Shown here piece after piece: positions 1 to 11,731 of a stretch of 64,000 nt of DNA. The stretch lies in the NCBI GenBank assembly GCA_963969395.1, contig OZ017804.1, positions 3,534,001 to 3,598,000 on the forward strand. Reading direction: 5' to 3'. Numbering within the stretch: the stretch's first letter is position 1; each line of letters begins with the position of its first letter. The stretch is from Pseudoscleropodium purum (lineage: Eukaryota > Streptophyta > Bryopsida > Hypnales > Brachytheciaceae). Both the position numbers and the translations under genes were made by a program. The notes under the pieces are model-generated. The model was not told where the DNA came from. It made no database searches and worked only from the letters and a program-made list of their open reading frames with translations.

Positions 1-3000
1 TCTCCTTCACCTGCCGCAGTCTTGATATCTTTACCTACAGGGTTACTATTAATCTTTGGCACTGCTATTTCTGGGGGTAATACTCCAGACTCGAGCAATG
101 ACAGAGAAATCTCTAACTCGGGCTTCGACAGAAGCTTGGCCAACTGTTGGCTATCAAGATAATGACCCTTCCGCTGTTTTAACTCAAGCGCCTCAATTTG
201 TTGCAGCTTCTTCCGCACAGCTCTTAATTGTTTAGCTACTGCATCCTCTCCTCTTGAGTCTCCGGAGAGCAAGAAACCTTCACTTGGTGTCTTCTCTCCT
301 ATTAAATCTAGCTCCCCGCTCCCAACCCGCAAATTGCGTATCCGTGAGTCACCACAAGTATCACTCTCCTCTTCTTCACTGTCTATAACAACAGGGAGTG
401 TCGCACTGGGCGTTGGTAGTAACCTCTGGCTCCATGGCTCATTGGATCTAGAGTCAAGAAGCTTCTCTAACTCGGCCAAAAGGGCAGCTGGTAATTGCCC
501 ATAAGTTGAAGACGAGATGGTGAGGATGTAATCCAGATTACGGAGTACTAGATCCTGAAAGTGCGAGAAATGGATATAAGAAAATAAAATAGTAGGAGAA
601 AACACTACAAAAACTAAACGTGAATCGTACGTAGTGAAGCCCAAGCCCACGGCTAGAATGGTGCGACATTCTTCAAAGAACCACAACCTCACGCCACAGG
701 TTAGACAAAACCGTAACGGCAATTAAAACGAACTCTCAGATATCAACGGCCCTATATGAACCTTCGCTCTCGACACATTACACAACAGGACAAAAAATAT
801 TACCATGTAACACACGTCCTACCTGTATCATTTAATACTGAAATGTGACTTGAATTGAAGAGAATGCTAAAGAGAGAGTTTTTCACCTCACAATATCGCT
901 TTAAGTGATCTGCGTCAAGAGAATCTGCAAATTCAAGCAGTTGTAGAGCATTCTTGGGCTCTACAATGGACTCCGTGACGACCTTCTGACACAGGTCTTT
1001 CAAACTCGGTACACCTTCATCCATTCTACTCGGAGCTGCAGCGGCAACTGTCCCAGATTCCCCCTCCACCTCAGCATCTTCATCGGTAGATTCCTCACCT
1101 TCTCCAGTTGCCTTGGGTACTGCAAGCGCCTCACTGACTGGTTTTGTAGAATAAGTTGGAGCATACAGGGTAGCAACAGCCAACGAGTGAGTTTCTCCCA
1201 CAGACAAACTTTTGATATGTTTTGCGCCGTGAACACGAACAGGAGACGGAACATCTGCCTTGTTGTCTTCACCGTCCCAGGCATAAACATTCCCAGTAAT
1301 AGTTGTAACTGCGGTACGATACTTGCCGGCTGCAACAGCCACAGCCTGACGGCCCAACATTGAAGATAGCTGCTCACAGGCGTAACAAACAGAAAGGTGT
1401 GCAAGTTATTAGCTCATAGTGCGAAGAAATGGGAACTATGTGATGAGAAAATTGGAACTCACAAGCTGTTGCACTTTGATATCTAAGGGACATGAGTAGA
1501 CAAACATAACGATTGTATCTAACGTCAGTGTCTGTAAAGGTAAGCGAATCCATGACTTTCATAGGTTGAAAATAAACAAAAGACTCAGTCTCACCTGGTG
1601 AGGATGCAGATGTGGATCAGCAGACACCCAGTAGAAAATTAGACCATCCTCAGTGACTAATGTACTATGAGTCATGCCAGCTGCAATGGCAACCACATGG
1701 AGACGACGATGATCCATTCGATGATATTTCAGTGGATGAGGCCCTTTCTTTTTGGTGTCTCGAGCAACGACCACACGGCGTGGAGTCACCATCTTGTAAC
1801 CCCACGTCATTACCTGATCAAGAACCACTATCAGCAAGTAAGCAGACACTGAATAAAAAATAATGTAATTACCATTTAAAAAGACAGAAAGAAGTAAGAA
1901 CATAATTTGGACGAATAAGATTACAGACAATCACGTGAACAAATTGAATGATGCTGAACTACAAAATAGGAGAACCATTGAGTCATCTGGATCACGGTTA
2001 AAGATTACAATAGGTCAAACAATTCTAAATAAGTATTCAAGATTGAACTATTTACAACAAAGAGACCTGCTGCTTCATTAACGTACTGCTCTTGACAGCA
2101 TCTTAACGACTTAAGAAGGTTATTAATTACCTCCCCTTCAGATCCAAGAACCACAGTATGGTACTTTGCAGTAGATATGGCCACCATCGGCCTCCCCTTG
2201 AGATAATCAATCACCCGTGGTGTGCAATTGGATGCGGAATTGGAGGTACCATAACCTAGCTGTCCCTCACTATTACATCCCCAAGTGTAAACTTCGCCAC
2301 TTTCTGTCAAAACAGCACTGTGCTTGTTTGCCGCTGCCACTGCTCCTATACGGGCCTTCAGTGTTGCTACTTTACGAGGTGTTGCTTGTGTATCCACGGA
2401 TGGATAACCTAAGCGACCATCTACAAGCCAATACAAATGCGATTTCCAAAGTCACACACTAACGCATTTAACAAAATTGATGAAAAATGTACCACGTTTC
2501 ACAGTGCTCAATTCATTCACGGCAAGCAAGTAGCTTGGACAAACCTACCTCGATTGGAACCCCAGGTGTAAACTTCTCCTCCATCCGTTGAAATCACAGT
2601 GTGATGTTTAGCCACAGCGATCCCTTTCACTTTCTTCCCAACAAGCCCGCTAATAACTTGTCTAGGAATAATAACTGCAACTTGCCCACTGCATGTAAAG
2701 CGAAACTTGGTCAACACCAATAATATTTAGGCAACTAAAAGAAACGACCAAGCATGCGAAAAGGATAGATGCCAGCAAAGTATCACAGAAGTAGGAATGA
2801 CCTATGTATGTCAAAATCAGGATGTCCAAGTCGGCCACCCCGTCCAAATCCCCATGTATAGACATCCCCACTTGCAGTAACAGCTGCACTGTGAAATTTA
2901 GCTGCCGCAACATGTCTCACGTCCAGATTTTGCAAAGCATCCAATCGACATGGTATTCTCTGAATACCAGCAGTTCCAATTCCCAGTTGATAATTTGCTC

Positions 3001-4008
3001 CGTTGCCCCAGCTATACACCTCTGTCAAACCTGCAGGAAGACAAACGATCATTTTGCGAGATATTTTTCTTAAAAAGTCAACACAACTGGTCAAGCCAAA
3101 TGAACAAGCACTACACCAGAAAAGATCTTGTCAGGTAACATGTGTTCCCACTAGCAGATCTGAGTAGGAAGAATTCACGAATGAAGTGCACATCGATTCA
3201 TACTTGCAAGGCTCATCAAATGTTCGGATGCTGTACCTGAGTTAAGAGGATTATCAATGGCACATTTGACAGGGCCAGATATGAGGTCAATTGGAACTCG
3301 ACCTTTTGTATCCTCAAGCACTAATGAAGCACCGGCTTCAATGAGCACACCAGCAACCGCCAGATGCCCAAAATGCAAAGCCCTGTGCAAACTGCTCCAT
3401 CCTGACTCACCATCCTATCCAGGCAAAGACACTTCAGGCCTCAACAAAAAATGATTACTTTGTAAACTTCTCAAGAGGCGTTACCGTGAAATTTATAAGG
3501 ATAAATAGTCAGTGAAACAAATGGAATCCATCGCAGCAAGAGCACAAAACTAGAAACAAAGAGCAGCATACGAACAAAATTAAGGAGCTCGACAAGAAGC
3601 GTACTGTTTATTCGAGAAGATGGGAAAACTTATAATTTAAGTGAATATCAAAAACTTCACATACTAGAATAAAAAAAACAAGGTTGGTTCTTATCACGCA
3701 TATACAACAGTAAAGCGTAGTGATATGCAACTTACCCTAGCGTCTGGATTAGCACCAGCTGCAAGCAGGCGACGAATAATTGGTATATGATTTCGCCAGA
3801 CTGCGATATGTAGAGCAGTTGACCCTAATACACTCCTGGCATCAACATTTCCATTGCTTTTCTTTAACAGCGTTAGGGCAATGTCCACGTCCTGGATTGA
3901 GCCATTTCGAGCAGCAGCCCAGAGATCGTTGCAAGTACCACCTCCCACTTTTCTTGCTGGAGTTTGCTTGTAGCCTAAGACAGGCGATGGAGTGCTGGTA
4001 ATTTCCAT
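1..4008 (-). CDS. Ankyrin-repeat/RCC1-repeat protein (plant IBtk-like), 5' part, continues past the left edge
   Basis: Eight minus-strand exons can be joined in frame: 4008-3736, 3414-3237, 3030-2802, 2688-2549, 2420-2131, 1813-1595, 1369-887 and 554-<1, giving 788 codons with every border GT/AG and all phases consistent. Residues about 24-145 hold ankyrin repeats (ALHIAVWRNHIPIIRRLLAAG, then SSLHRALHFGHLAVAGVL). Residues about 152-500 hold RCC1 blades (YSWGNGANYQLG, YTWGFGRGGRLGHP, YTWGCNSEGQLGYG). A helical segment follows (VPSLKDLCQKVV...RYCEDLVLRNLDY) that resembles the BTB-associated part of animal IBtk. Next come an acidic patch (DSEEEESD) and a predicted coiled coil (QLRAVRKKLQQIEALE). 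I recognise the order as the plant family annotated as RCC1/ankyrin or IBtk-like. Animal IBtk is a CUL3 substrate adaptor; the plant role is not established here. The start at 4008 (MEITSTPSP) has no in-frame ATG closely upstream and fits the family N-terminus. Family and gene structure are secure; the C-terminus is outside the window. Confidence 0.93.
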
Positions 4009-6448
4009 GTTGCCCAACTTTACAAAAATGAATATAACCAACCTTTGTTAAGTCTAGACTGATTGACGTGAACTACATGCCCCAATAAACCCTGATTCTA
4101 TCACCTTCACGAACGGAAGGTATTATTTGGAGCTGTTTCAGCCCGTCATCTACCAATCATCATCACGTCCGTCATCGTCAACTTCTCCTCCTGTAGAACA
4201 GGCTAGTACTAAAAGCCAATTGCATGTTCTCATAGGCCTTTGAAGAAATGTCACTTTGGCCAGCAGATGGTGCTCTTGTGATCTCCAAGAGAGTGATACC
4301 AGCATTTAGATGGTCACTTAAAACTACTCCTGGTGCAAATCCCATGTCCTACAGCTGAAACAACATCGGGAATATTTTCCTGTAATCAGAAAATACTTAA
4401 AATAAGAGAACAGTCTCTGTTGAAGTGAACAAACTTGGCAATACTAGTCGCACCGCAATACAATACAATACAATTAGACGACCACACCATTTTAGTTTAA
4501 ACATGCCAGAATAATACACCAAACAGCGTCCTCGAATTAGCGAAATCGAGTGAAGAGACACACTCCAAAAAACATCCCTAACAGAATTATTCTTGAGGAC
4601 CGATAATAGCTCAGGGAACATTACCATAAGCATCTAAATGTTCATGATAATTAAACCTCCCGGTTTAACTCTTTCACTTCACCTTTTCGGCATTCCTCGT
4701 TCAACCTTTCAAATTATAGGATCTACTGAAATTCACTCAGGCTAGAAGAAGTCCACATTCCTATTCAACATTTTGGATATTGAGCTGGAAATTCTTAGTG
4801 AGACCTACGATTCTCATCGGTCGCGCGTGCAAATAGACATCCAAAAGGCGTTCACAACCAGTCTAGCAGTCCAAAAGGCGTTCACTGGAGCTGCAGAGGC
4901 AAAGGAGAATTGAACAGACTGCAATTCTAGATACTACTTCGACTTTCGAGGACGGCGAAACTTGGAAAGTCGTCACTACCGCATGATTCATAGAAGAAAC
5001 GCTCGACAGACTTGACATTGACTTTTGAATCTCAACTAAGCGCATTTTCTCGAGTCATATTTCTGGAAAATGAAAAAATGCGAGAAGACAATATTATGTG
5101 ATCAAGGAAACTTAAGTGCAACTAAGATTCAAACATGTGTTGTAGGTGAATTAACTCACCGCTGCAACAGGAATGCAAACAGAGTCGTCCAGGCAGCTCC
5201 AAGATTCAATGCACATAGAGTTTTTGGTTCAGAAAAGCTCCTCCAATCCTCCAATTTAACGCTTGATAAAATCAATTGAAACCCCAGGCTCCACCACCTT
5301 CGCCTCTTCGACCACTTCCAAAGCGATTAACGATTCTAAGATGCAGGCACTACTGCCAAATCTCTCGCCAATAAAAGCTAGCGGAGATAGTGACCCGAGC
5401 TACTTGGTACCACGGAAGCGAATAAAGAATTCGGCTCAAATAATTATTCTTCCAGCAGTTGCGCGCAAAGCTATAACAAACCAAAAGAAAGCGAATCACT
5501 CGATATCCTTCCTGCAAGACTGGCCATAGAATGAACTACTGGTCGTCACGAGCATTGCCTGGGCACTTACTCAACCAATTTCCAATTAAAACCTAAGTAA
5601 TGAAGCCAGGACCATAATTCAAACCGCAACTGTAGTGACATCCATGAACCCTACCGCAAAGCGTGAGCCCGACTCAAGCTGTGGAGTAAAACCGAGCGAC
5701 AAAAGAGTCCCCGCAAACCGAAACAAAATAAGTAGAGACGACAAGCACTCATGCGACACGTCGCTAACGACGCACATTCGCTGGAAAACTCCACGCACTT
5801 AAAAATTAATTTAACCAGTGAAATCAGTTTCGCGACCACGGAAATGAAACTCGCCACCACTTTCCTCTGCGGAAGAAATTTCCGGCAAACTTTTAACCAA
5901 ATTGAAGTCGAAAGTTAACGGGGCCAGGAGTATCGAAAAGGAACACTTGTGGTTGCGATGAACGGAGCATTGTAAGAAAAAAACGCATCCAGGAATCGAA
6001 GAAAGCATGTGCGGCGACGACAATGGAGCATCACCCAGAGCACCGAATCTGGCCGAGCATCTTCACCGCAGAGAGACGGGAAAAGTTCCTGACGCAGTGT
6101 GAACACATCTTCCATTGACACCGGTGCATCCTCATAATTGATACCCTCTTTGGTTTATACCCCCCATTGTCTAGTCCACCAAGCGTCCATCAGCTTCCAG
6201 GCTTCTTCTCCTTTGAAGTGAAGCGAGACTCCCGCCCAGGAAGCTTTGAAACGAAGCTCAAATTAGGGTTTACAGAGGACAGGATTGTCGCAATTGCTAG
6301 TTTTCCGGGGGTGTTTTTTGTGTGCACTTTTCCTCCTTGTTGATGTTTGCGACTGTATGCGTAGAATGGGAAAATGTGGGTGACCTTGAGACGAGAGTAG
6401 AGGGGAGAATTGGATTTAACGGGGTTGCGTTGGTGTACTGCCGCGACA
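4009..6448. promoter_or_regulatory. Divergent intergenic region between the RCC1/ankyrin gene and HOP2
   Basis: This 2.4 kb region separates two genes read outward from it, so it must hold both promoters and 5' UTRs. Base composition is more balanced than in the distal deserts. Short open frames occur, for example plus 5263-5529 and minus 5915-6116. None has a recognisable domain or convincing splice partners, so I do not call them genes. The minus-strand one starts with an ATG at 6116 and could be an upstream open frame of the RCC1/ankyrin transcript. No clear TATA box or transcription start was identified. Confidence 0.5.
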
Positions 6449-8341
6449 ATGGCCCCGAAGGCGGATAGCGTTGAAGGTAGGTGATGAATTTGACTCGATG
6501 AGTTTGAATTTTGCTCTGGAAGGATCATGAAGTTTTCATGTATGAAATCTTCGAAGATGTGCCGTGGAGGTGAATTGATGTGGTATTCCGTGGTCTTGGC
6601 AGGGGTCATTTTACGCTACATGAATGAGGTATGAAATTGGTTCCTAACTCGTCTTGATCTCCTGGAATGTTTGGCAGACTCGGAAGGCAACGTTTCGATA
6701 TTTTTTTCATAGAAAGGCCTTGTTAGGGGATGCCGATTTTGTGAAATCTGAAATCTTCATGTAAATGAATACTTGTTGTAACCTGGAAGCATGTTATTGC
6801 AGCAAAACAGGCCTCTCAATGCTCAAATGGTGTCGGATGCGTTACAAAAACATGGCATCAAAAAGCAGGCGGTGCAAAAGGTAATGGACACACTGGCTGC
6901 CAACGGGAAAATCTCGTTCAAAGATTATGGAAAACAGCGAGTGTGTCTGGCCAGTCAGGCTCAGTTCGAAATCCCTGACATGGATGAGCTCGAGGCAATG
7001 AAGAAGCAGAATGAACAATTACAAGTAGATGTCGCGTCCATTCGCTCACATGTAGGCGAGCTCGAAGCAGGTATGTATAAAACTTCAGACTTTTGCAACT
7101 CCTTCAAGCATTCATTTTCCATTCTGATTCTGGAATCGGTTATTGCATGGTTCACTTGATCTACGGAATTAGTGAATGCTCCTGTAAGTAACATCATAAA
7201 CAAGCAAATTCACAAGGATTTCTCTCGTCTTCCTCGGATGCCAATATGAATACATAGCTCAGGGACTTCATCTTATTGACATTCTGCACTATTTGAATGT
7301 CTTTTCGAACACTTTCAGTTGGAAAACTCACCGATTTGATCTTGTAAATGCATCCAATGGAAACGATTATTATTTTCAATAACAGTCATATCGAATAAAT
7401 TAAATGTCAGTATATTAGCCTGGCCTAGTGTTGAAGCTTCAAGCACCGATGCATATTCTCGTGATCTTCGAAACCAGTTTGGCAAACCTGGGTGCGGTTG
7501 TGCAGGAGTGAAGTCCACGGAATCCAGCCTCACCCTTGAGGCCGTCAGAGAGAAGACAAATACGTTAACCTCAGAGGTACGCTCATGTTGATGATGTGTT
7601 TTGCGGCTATTCATTTTATTTAAGCCAGCCATAGACATGGTCTAGAATGTATGCAATACTAATAATGCTATTTCCTTTTCTATCGTATTTACATTCTCAT
7701 GCAATATATGGATCATGAGCAGCAGAGTTCACTCAAATAATCCTGGTGTAATTTTGAAAGTAGCACGTGAAGGCCGATTATGAGACTTACTTAACCTCAA
7801 TGTACAAGTCATATGAATGTTCTGTGTAATGTAGATCGAAGTTCTGGAATCAAAGGTGGAGGCATTACGAGAAGGCAGTGTCTTGGTCACACCTGAAGAG
7901 CGTCTGGAAGTGCAGGCGGCCTATGATCACAAGTTGGGGCTATGGAGAAGGAGGAAGAAAGTATATCAGGAATTATGGGGTATGATCACCGAATCGATGA
8001 CTGAGAACTTGAAAGATCTCAAGGTACTCGACCCGTTTCTGGAATTTATGCAGCATCGGGTTTTGAATTATTGTGTCATTTTCTGTCCAGTTCACTGTAA
8101 GGCGACAACCAACTTTCAAGCAACAAGAGTGACCTTGTTTTCTGTCACTTGCCTGATTTCCGACCATGTAGCACGTCTTGTACATTATGGTGACTCTTTC
8201 AAAGTACCTTCTTGGTCTTGGCGAATAGAAACTGAGCCCACGAGTCCTCTGCAGGAGGAAATTGGCATTGAGACCGATGAAGACGTTGGCTGCAACATCA
8301 CGGATTACATTAACTTGGGAGCCAAGAAGCAGAAGAAGTGA
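6449..8341 (+). CDS. HOP2: HOP2 homologue, meiotic homologous-pairing protein (TBPIP family)
   Basis: Seven exons join to 223 residues: 6449-6476, 6603-6628, 6803-7070, 7173-7183, 7514-7576, 7835-8023 and 8255-8341 (stop). The N-terminus (MAPKADSVEGVILRYMNEQN, then RPLNAQMVSDALQKHGIKK) is the winged-helix DNA-binding domain of plant HOP2. The middle is coiled-coil. The C-terminus (VTPEERLEVQAAYDHKLGLW, then RRRKKVYQELW and EIGIETDEDVG) is the conserved TBPIP tail. Length is close to the usual ~225 residues. HOP2 pairs with MND1 and stimulates DMC1/RAD51 strand exchange in meiosis, in the nucleus. Exons 2 and 4 are tiny (26 and 11 nt). The exon 4/5 junction (GELEA-VNAP-STESSLTLE) is the least certain; the acceptor chosen at 7513 is the one that keeps phase. 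The gene is divergent to the RCC1/ankyrin gene. Confidence 0.94.
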
Positions 8342-9367
8342 TTGTAAGCTCAAATTAGGTGTACACCCAAACTTATAAGGTCTTCTGCAAGGATCGCTCC
8401 ATCCTGACCTTGTTCGGTGATGGCCTTCTTTCTCGAATTGCCCTTGAATTTCGGAAGGTCTGTTTACTGTCTGTTGGCCCCCATTACAACTGTTTTGAGC
8501 AGTATCCCATCGCAGCATTCTGCTCGGTCCTGAAGGCAAGGGGTCCGAGCAGAAGAGGGATTCAAGAAGTACTAACTGACTTCGTATGAGACAGACCAGG
8601 CAGGACTGTCCATTGCATGACTTCGTCATCTGCAATACCAAAGCAAGATGGAAATGTACAAATTTAGGTAGTTTGTATTGCTATTCCTCATCTTAATATT
8701 TTCTGTACAGCTCTCTCAGAATTGAAGTGTACGTTATACGAATTTCAAGTATAAGACCCCCATTTCGGAAAGGAAAGTATGGTTTAATCTCTCGTCTCTG
8801 AAACTGGGCAGTGGCAGACCTCTTCAGTATCGCACACCAGGAGCTTGAAATGCACGTGATTATTTAGAGTTCTATGATTATGCATTAACACTACTAACTA
8901 TGGTAGCCGACCTATATGGAGCATAGGTTTCTCGAGTGCAGAAATTTTCCCATGTATAGAAATAGGGTTTAGAAGGACTCCATATTTTTTCAGAATTTAA
9001 TTACTAAAAAAATTTTAGTTGAAGATTTTGTTTGACCTTTCCTTGTCATATAGGTCTTCTTATTTTCAACCATGGGTTGGTTGCAAAATTAACCAAGATT
9101 GTAGCCAATTGTAATGTGTCACTACTACATTGTAAATTGTGCCATAATTAATCTCCTACTTTTTCCTATTGATTGGAAAGAGTGTAGCTTGTATGATGGA
9201 AATGGGTCTAGTCAAAAATGGGTCCACTACCATGGATCAATGCATGCAATTATAAATGTTTAAAGATTTGTACTGGATTATGGTAGAACTACCCATTGTC
9301 TACTTTAGGGATTCCACATATGTTCTAGAGTAGTATAAGGCAATGTAAATTTCTACGATTTGATTAT
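8342..9367. other. HOP2 3' flank and AT-rich intergenic sequence
   Basis: The first ~400 bases after the HOP2 stop are likely 3' UTR, with no frame of interest. From about 8900 the sequence is AT-rich. At 9290-9350 a partial inverted copy of MITE interior sequence occurs: the string around ACATTGCCTTATACTACTC at ~9653 reappears reverse-complemented near 9325. No gene seen. Confidence 0.5.
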
Positions 9368-9851
9368 GGTAGAACCACTCATTGTTGATTAGGTTAGAAC
9401 AAATATTCAACCAAAACTTTGAATGTATTTTTTCTCCTTTTCAAAGTTAAGACTAATCAAGTCATGACACATGTCTCAAAGTAGTGAGTAAAAAGTTCTT
9501 GAATGATTGGAATCAGAAGACTGTACATGTTGGCTATAGGTTTGGACCAATTGCATGCTTCCAAAATTCATAGTAATTTGAATTCTAGGAATAAAATCAC
9601 TAAAATTTGGCAATACCCATGATTTCTATCTTCCTACATGCTAGAGAATTTACATTGCCTTATACTACTCTAGAACATGTATAGATTGCTTAAGTGGTTG
9701 ACAATGGCTAGCTCTACTATAGTCCCAACTTTGAAAAGGAGGAAAAATACATTCTACACTATGGTTGAAAATTTGTTCCAACCTTAATTGCAACTATTTT
9801 CGGCCCTACTAGTCAGGAATGGGTCCCTAATCAACAATGGGTGGTTCTACC
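9368..9851. mobile_element. MITE with ~26-bp terminal inverted repeats, copy 1
   Basis: The left end begins GGTAGAACCACTCATTGTTG at 9368. The right end, 9826-9851, is its near-exact reverse complement, ending AATGGGTGGTTCTACC. There is no coding capacity in 484 bp. A second, diverged member lies at 36907-37305 with the same interior (FOR example the stretch AAAATTCATAGTAATTTGAA is common to both). No convincing target duplication was found, so the superfamily is not assigned. Confidence 0.7.
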
Positions 9852-9964
9852 GGAAAGTAAATTTGATTCTTAAAATACAAATTATATATTAGTACTAAAT
9901 TATTGTAGGATAGACACCATTGGATTGAAAATTCAATGATTAATATATTTCATTTGAATGTAAT

Positions 9965-11728
9965 CACTATAAGAAATTGGGGATATAAATGACTGCAAAA
10001 AATGACTTCAAATTAATTTCTACCAATCATTTTGGACAAAAATGACAGATAATTGAGTTGGGGCCCTTGTTGTTATTTTGAACAAGTCATTTATAAATGA
10101 TTGCAATGTTTATTATCACTATCTGTTTTTTCATTGGATGGATGTTGGATGAGAAAGTTTGAGGTGAAAAGTGCTTTCAGCTTGCCTATGACATGGACAA
10201 CAATCATTTGTGAGTCATTTTGCAATTGAGTTTGGGGAGTTCAAATCTACATTTTTTTAGATATATGAATTTTAGATCTACCATTCTTCTAGTTTTTAGA
10301 ATTTTAAATCTATCTTTTCCCTAGATTTCAAAATTCTAGATTTCCTAGATTTTAAAATTTCTTATTTTTACAGATTAACCCCTTAACACCTCAATCCTTT
10401 TTCTTTTTGCACATTTTGGCTTCTATCTTTCTATAGAAATATCATTTACTGCAATTTCAAGAAATTGGTCATTAGAATAATGTTTTCTCTTCAAGATTCA
10501 AATATTAGATTGGATGAATGAAAAGTTTGTTAGACTATACAACACCTAAAAGCATTTTGTTCATTGTTTAGAATATGGACGTCAGAGCACTTCAAGGTTA
10601 AAGAAGTCTACAAATTGTAGAAATCTATAATTTGTAGATTTCTATACTCTATAGAAATCTACAAATCCTAGAAATCTTAGAATTTAATAAAAAAAATTCA
10701 TTGTATAGAACCACAACAACTTACAAGTCTTATATGTCCAACCAAATGGTACTTTTTACAATTAATATGGGACAATTGATATGAGATAAATGAGAATGAA
10801 CTTCAGAAGCAACTAGGAAACAACTAAGAAACAACTAGTATACGGCTTAAAAGCATCTAAGAAACAATTAGCTTAACTATTAACAAATTTCAATTTTTTG
10901 GTTAATTTCATCACATTCATTTGCTTTACTTTTTTATTGATTTCTATCCAAATAAAAAAGAAAAGTGAATCAAATCTATATAGCTAAATAAATAGAAACA
11001 TTGCCTATTTCATGTAAGTGGCGGTATTTCGTTAATTTGGCACTTTTAGTAATTCAAATTGCACAATTTGAACTTTTTCCGTGCTAGAATCTATATTAGT
11101 ATTAGATTTTTGAAGTCTACTTATCTCTTTAATATTTAAAATCTATATCAATTCTAGATTTTAGGAACTCTTCAATCTCGTATCTATGTTAGTCTTAGAT
11201 TTCTGAAATCTAAAATTGACCTAGATGTTAGCAATGTATATTTGTCCAAGATGTCAAGGTGTGAAAATGGCTTATGGAATACTACAATTTTAATGAAATT
11301 TGCCTTAAAAGTTGAATTTTTTTAATAGTGTAGGAAATGATTAAAAAACAATTAATGTATGACTAGAAAGTGACTCACTCCTAAGCCGCGGACATGTCAA
11401 CGCAGCAAAATCCACATTTGCCAAATTCCCTCAAAGGCACCTTTGGTGAAAAAGAAGTCATTTCCATGTCGCAGATTAGTGACGCCAAGTCGTAAAAATG
11501 ACTATGACCTCTATAGTAAGAAAATAATTGAATTCTCAACAAAAACATGCACAAGAAGTCTAGTTTTTATCACGTCTTCATCTCTTAATTGCCACTATGA
11601 CTAGTAAATGACTTGAACATTGTCAACGAAGGCCAAAGGGTGCAATTAGAGAAGTGTAGTCGTGCCACAGTCATTTTGTAGAATATAAATGACTTCACAA
11701 TCATTTATACCCCCATTTTCTTGTAGTG
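9965..11728. mobile_element. CACTA (En/Spm-type) non-autonomous element, copy 1
   Basis: It starts CACTATAAGAAATTGGGG and ends CCCCCATTTTCTTGTAGTG. Inverted, the end reads CACTACAAGAAAATGGGG, the classic CACTA terminus. A 3-bp target duplication AAT flanks it (9962-9964 and 11729-11731), as expected for the superfamily. Subterminal regions carry many AAATGACT-like motifs in both orientations, typical of transposase-binding repeats. No transposase frame remains in 1764 bp. A second copy is at 38187-39916. Confidence 0.9.
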
Positions 11729-11731
11729 AAT

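Noticed and set aside
5263..5529. 88-codon open frame between the RCC1/ankyrin gene and HOP2
   Set aside because: No recognisable domain, no splice partners; lies in the shared promoter region.
5915..6116. Minus-strand frame starting MEDVFTLRQELFPSL
   Set aside because: Looks protein-like at its start but has no identified homologous motif and no downstream exon; kept only as a possible upstream open frame.
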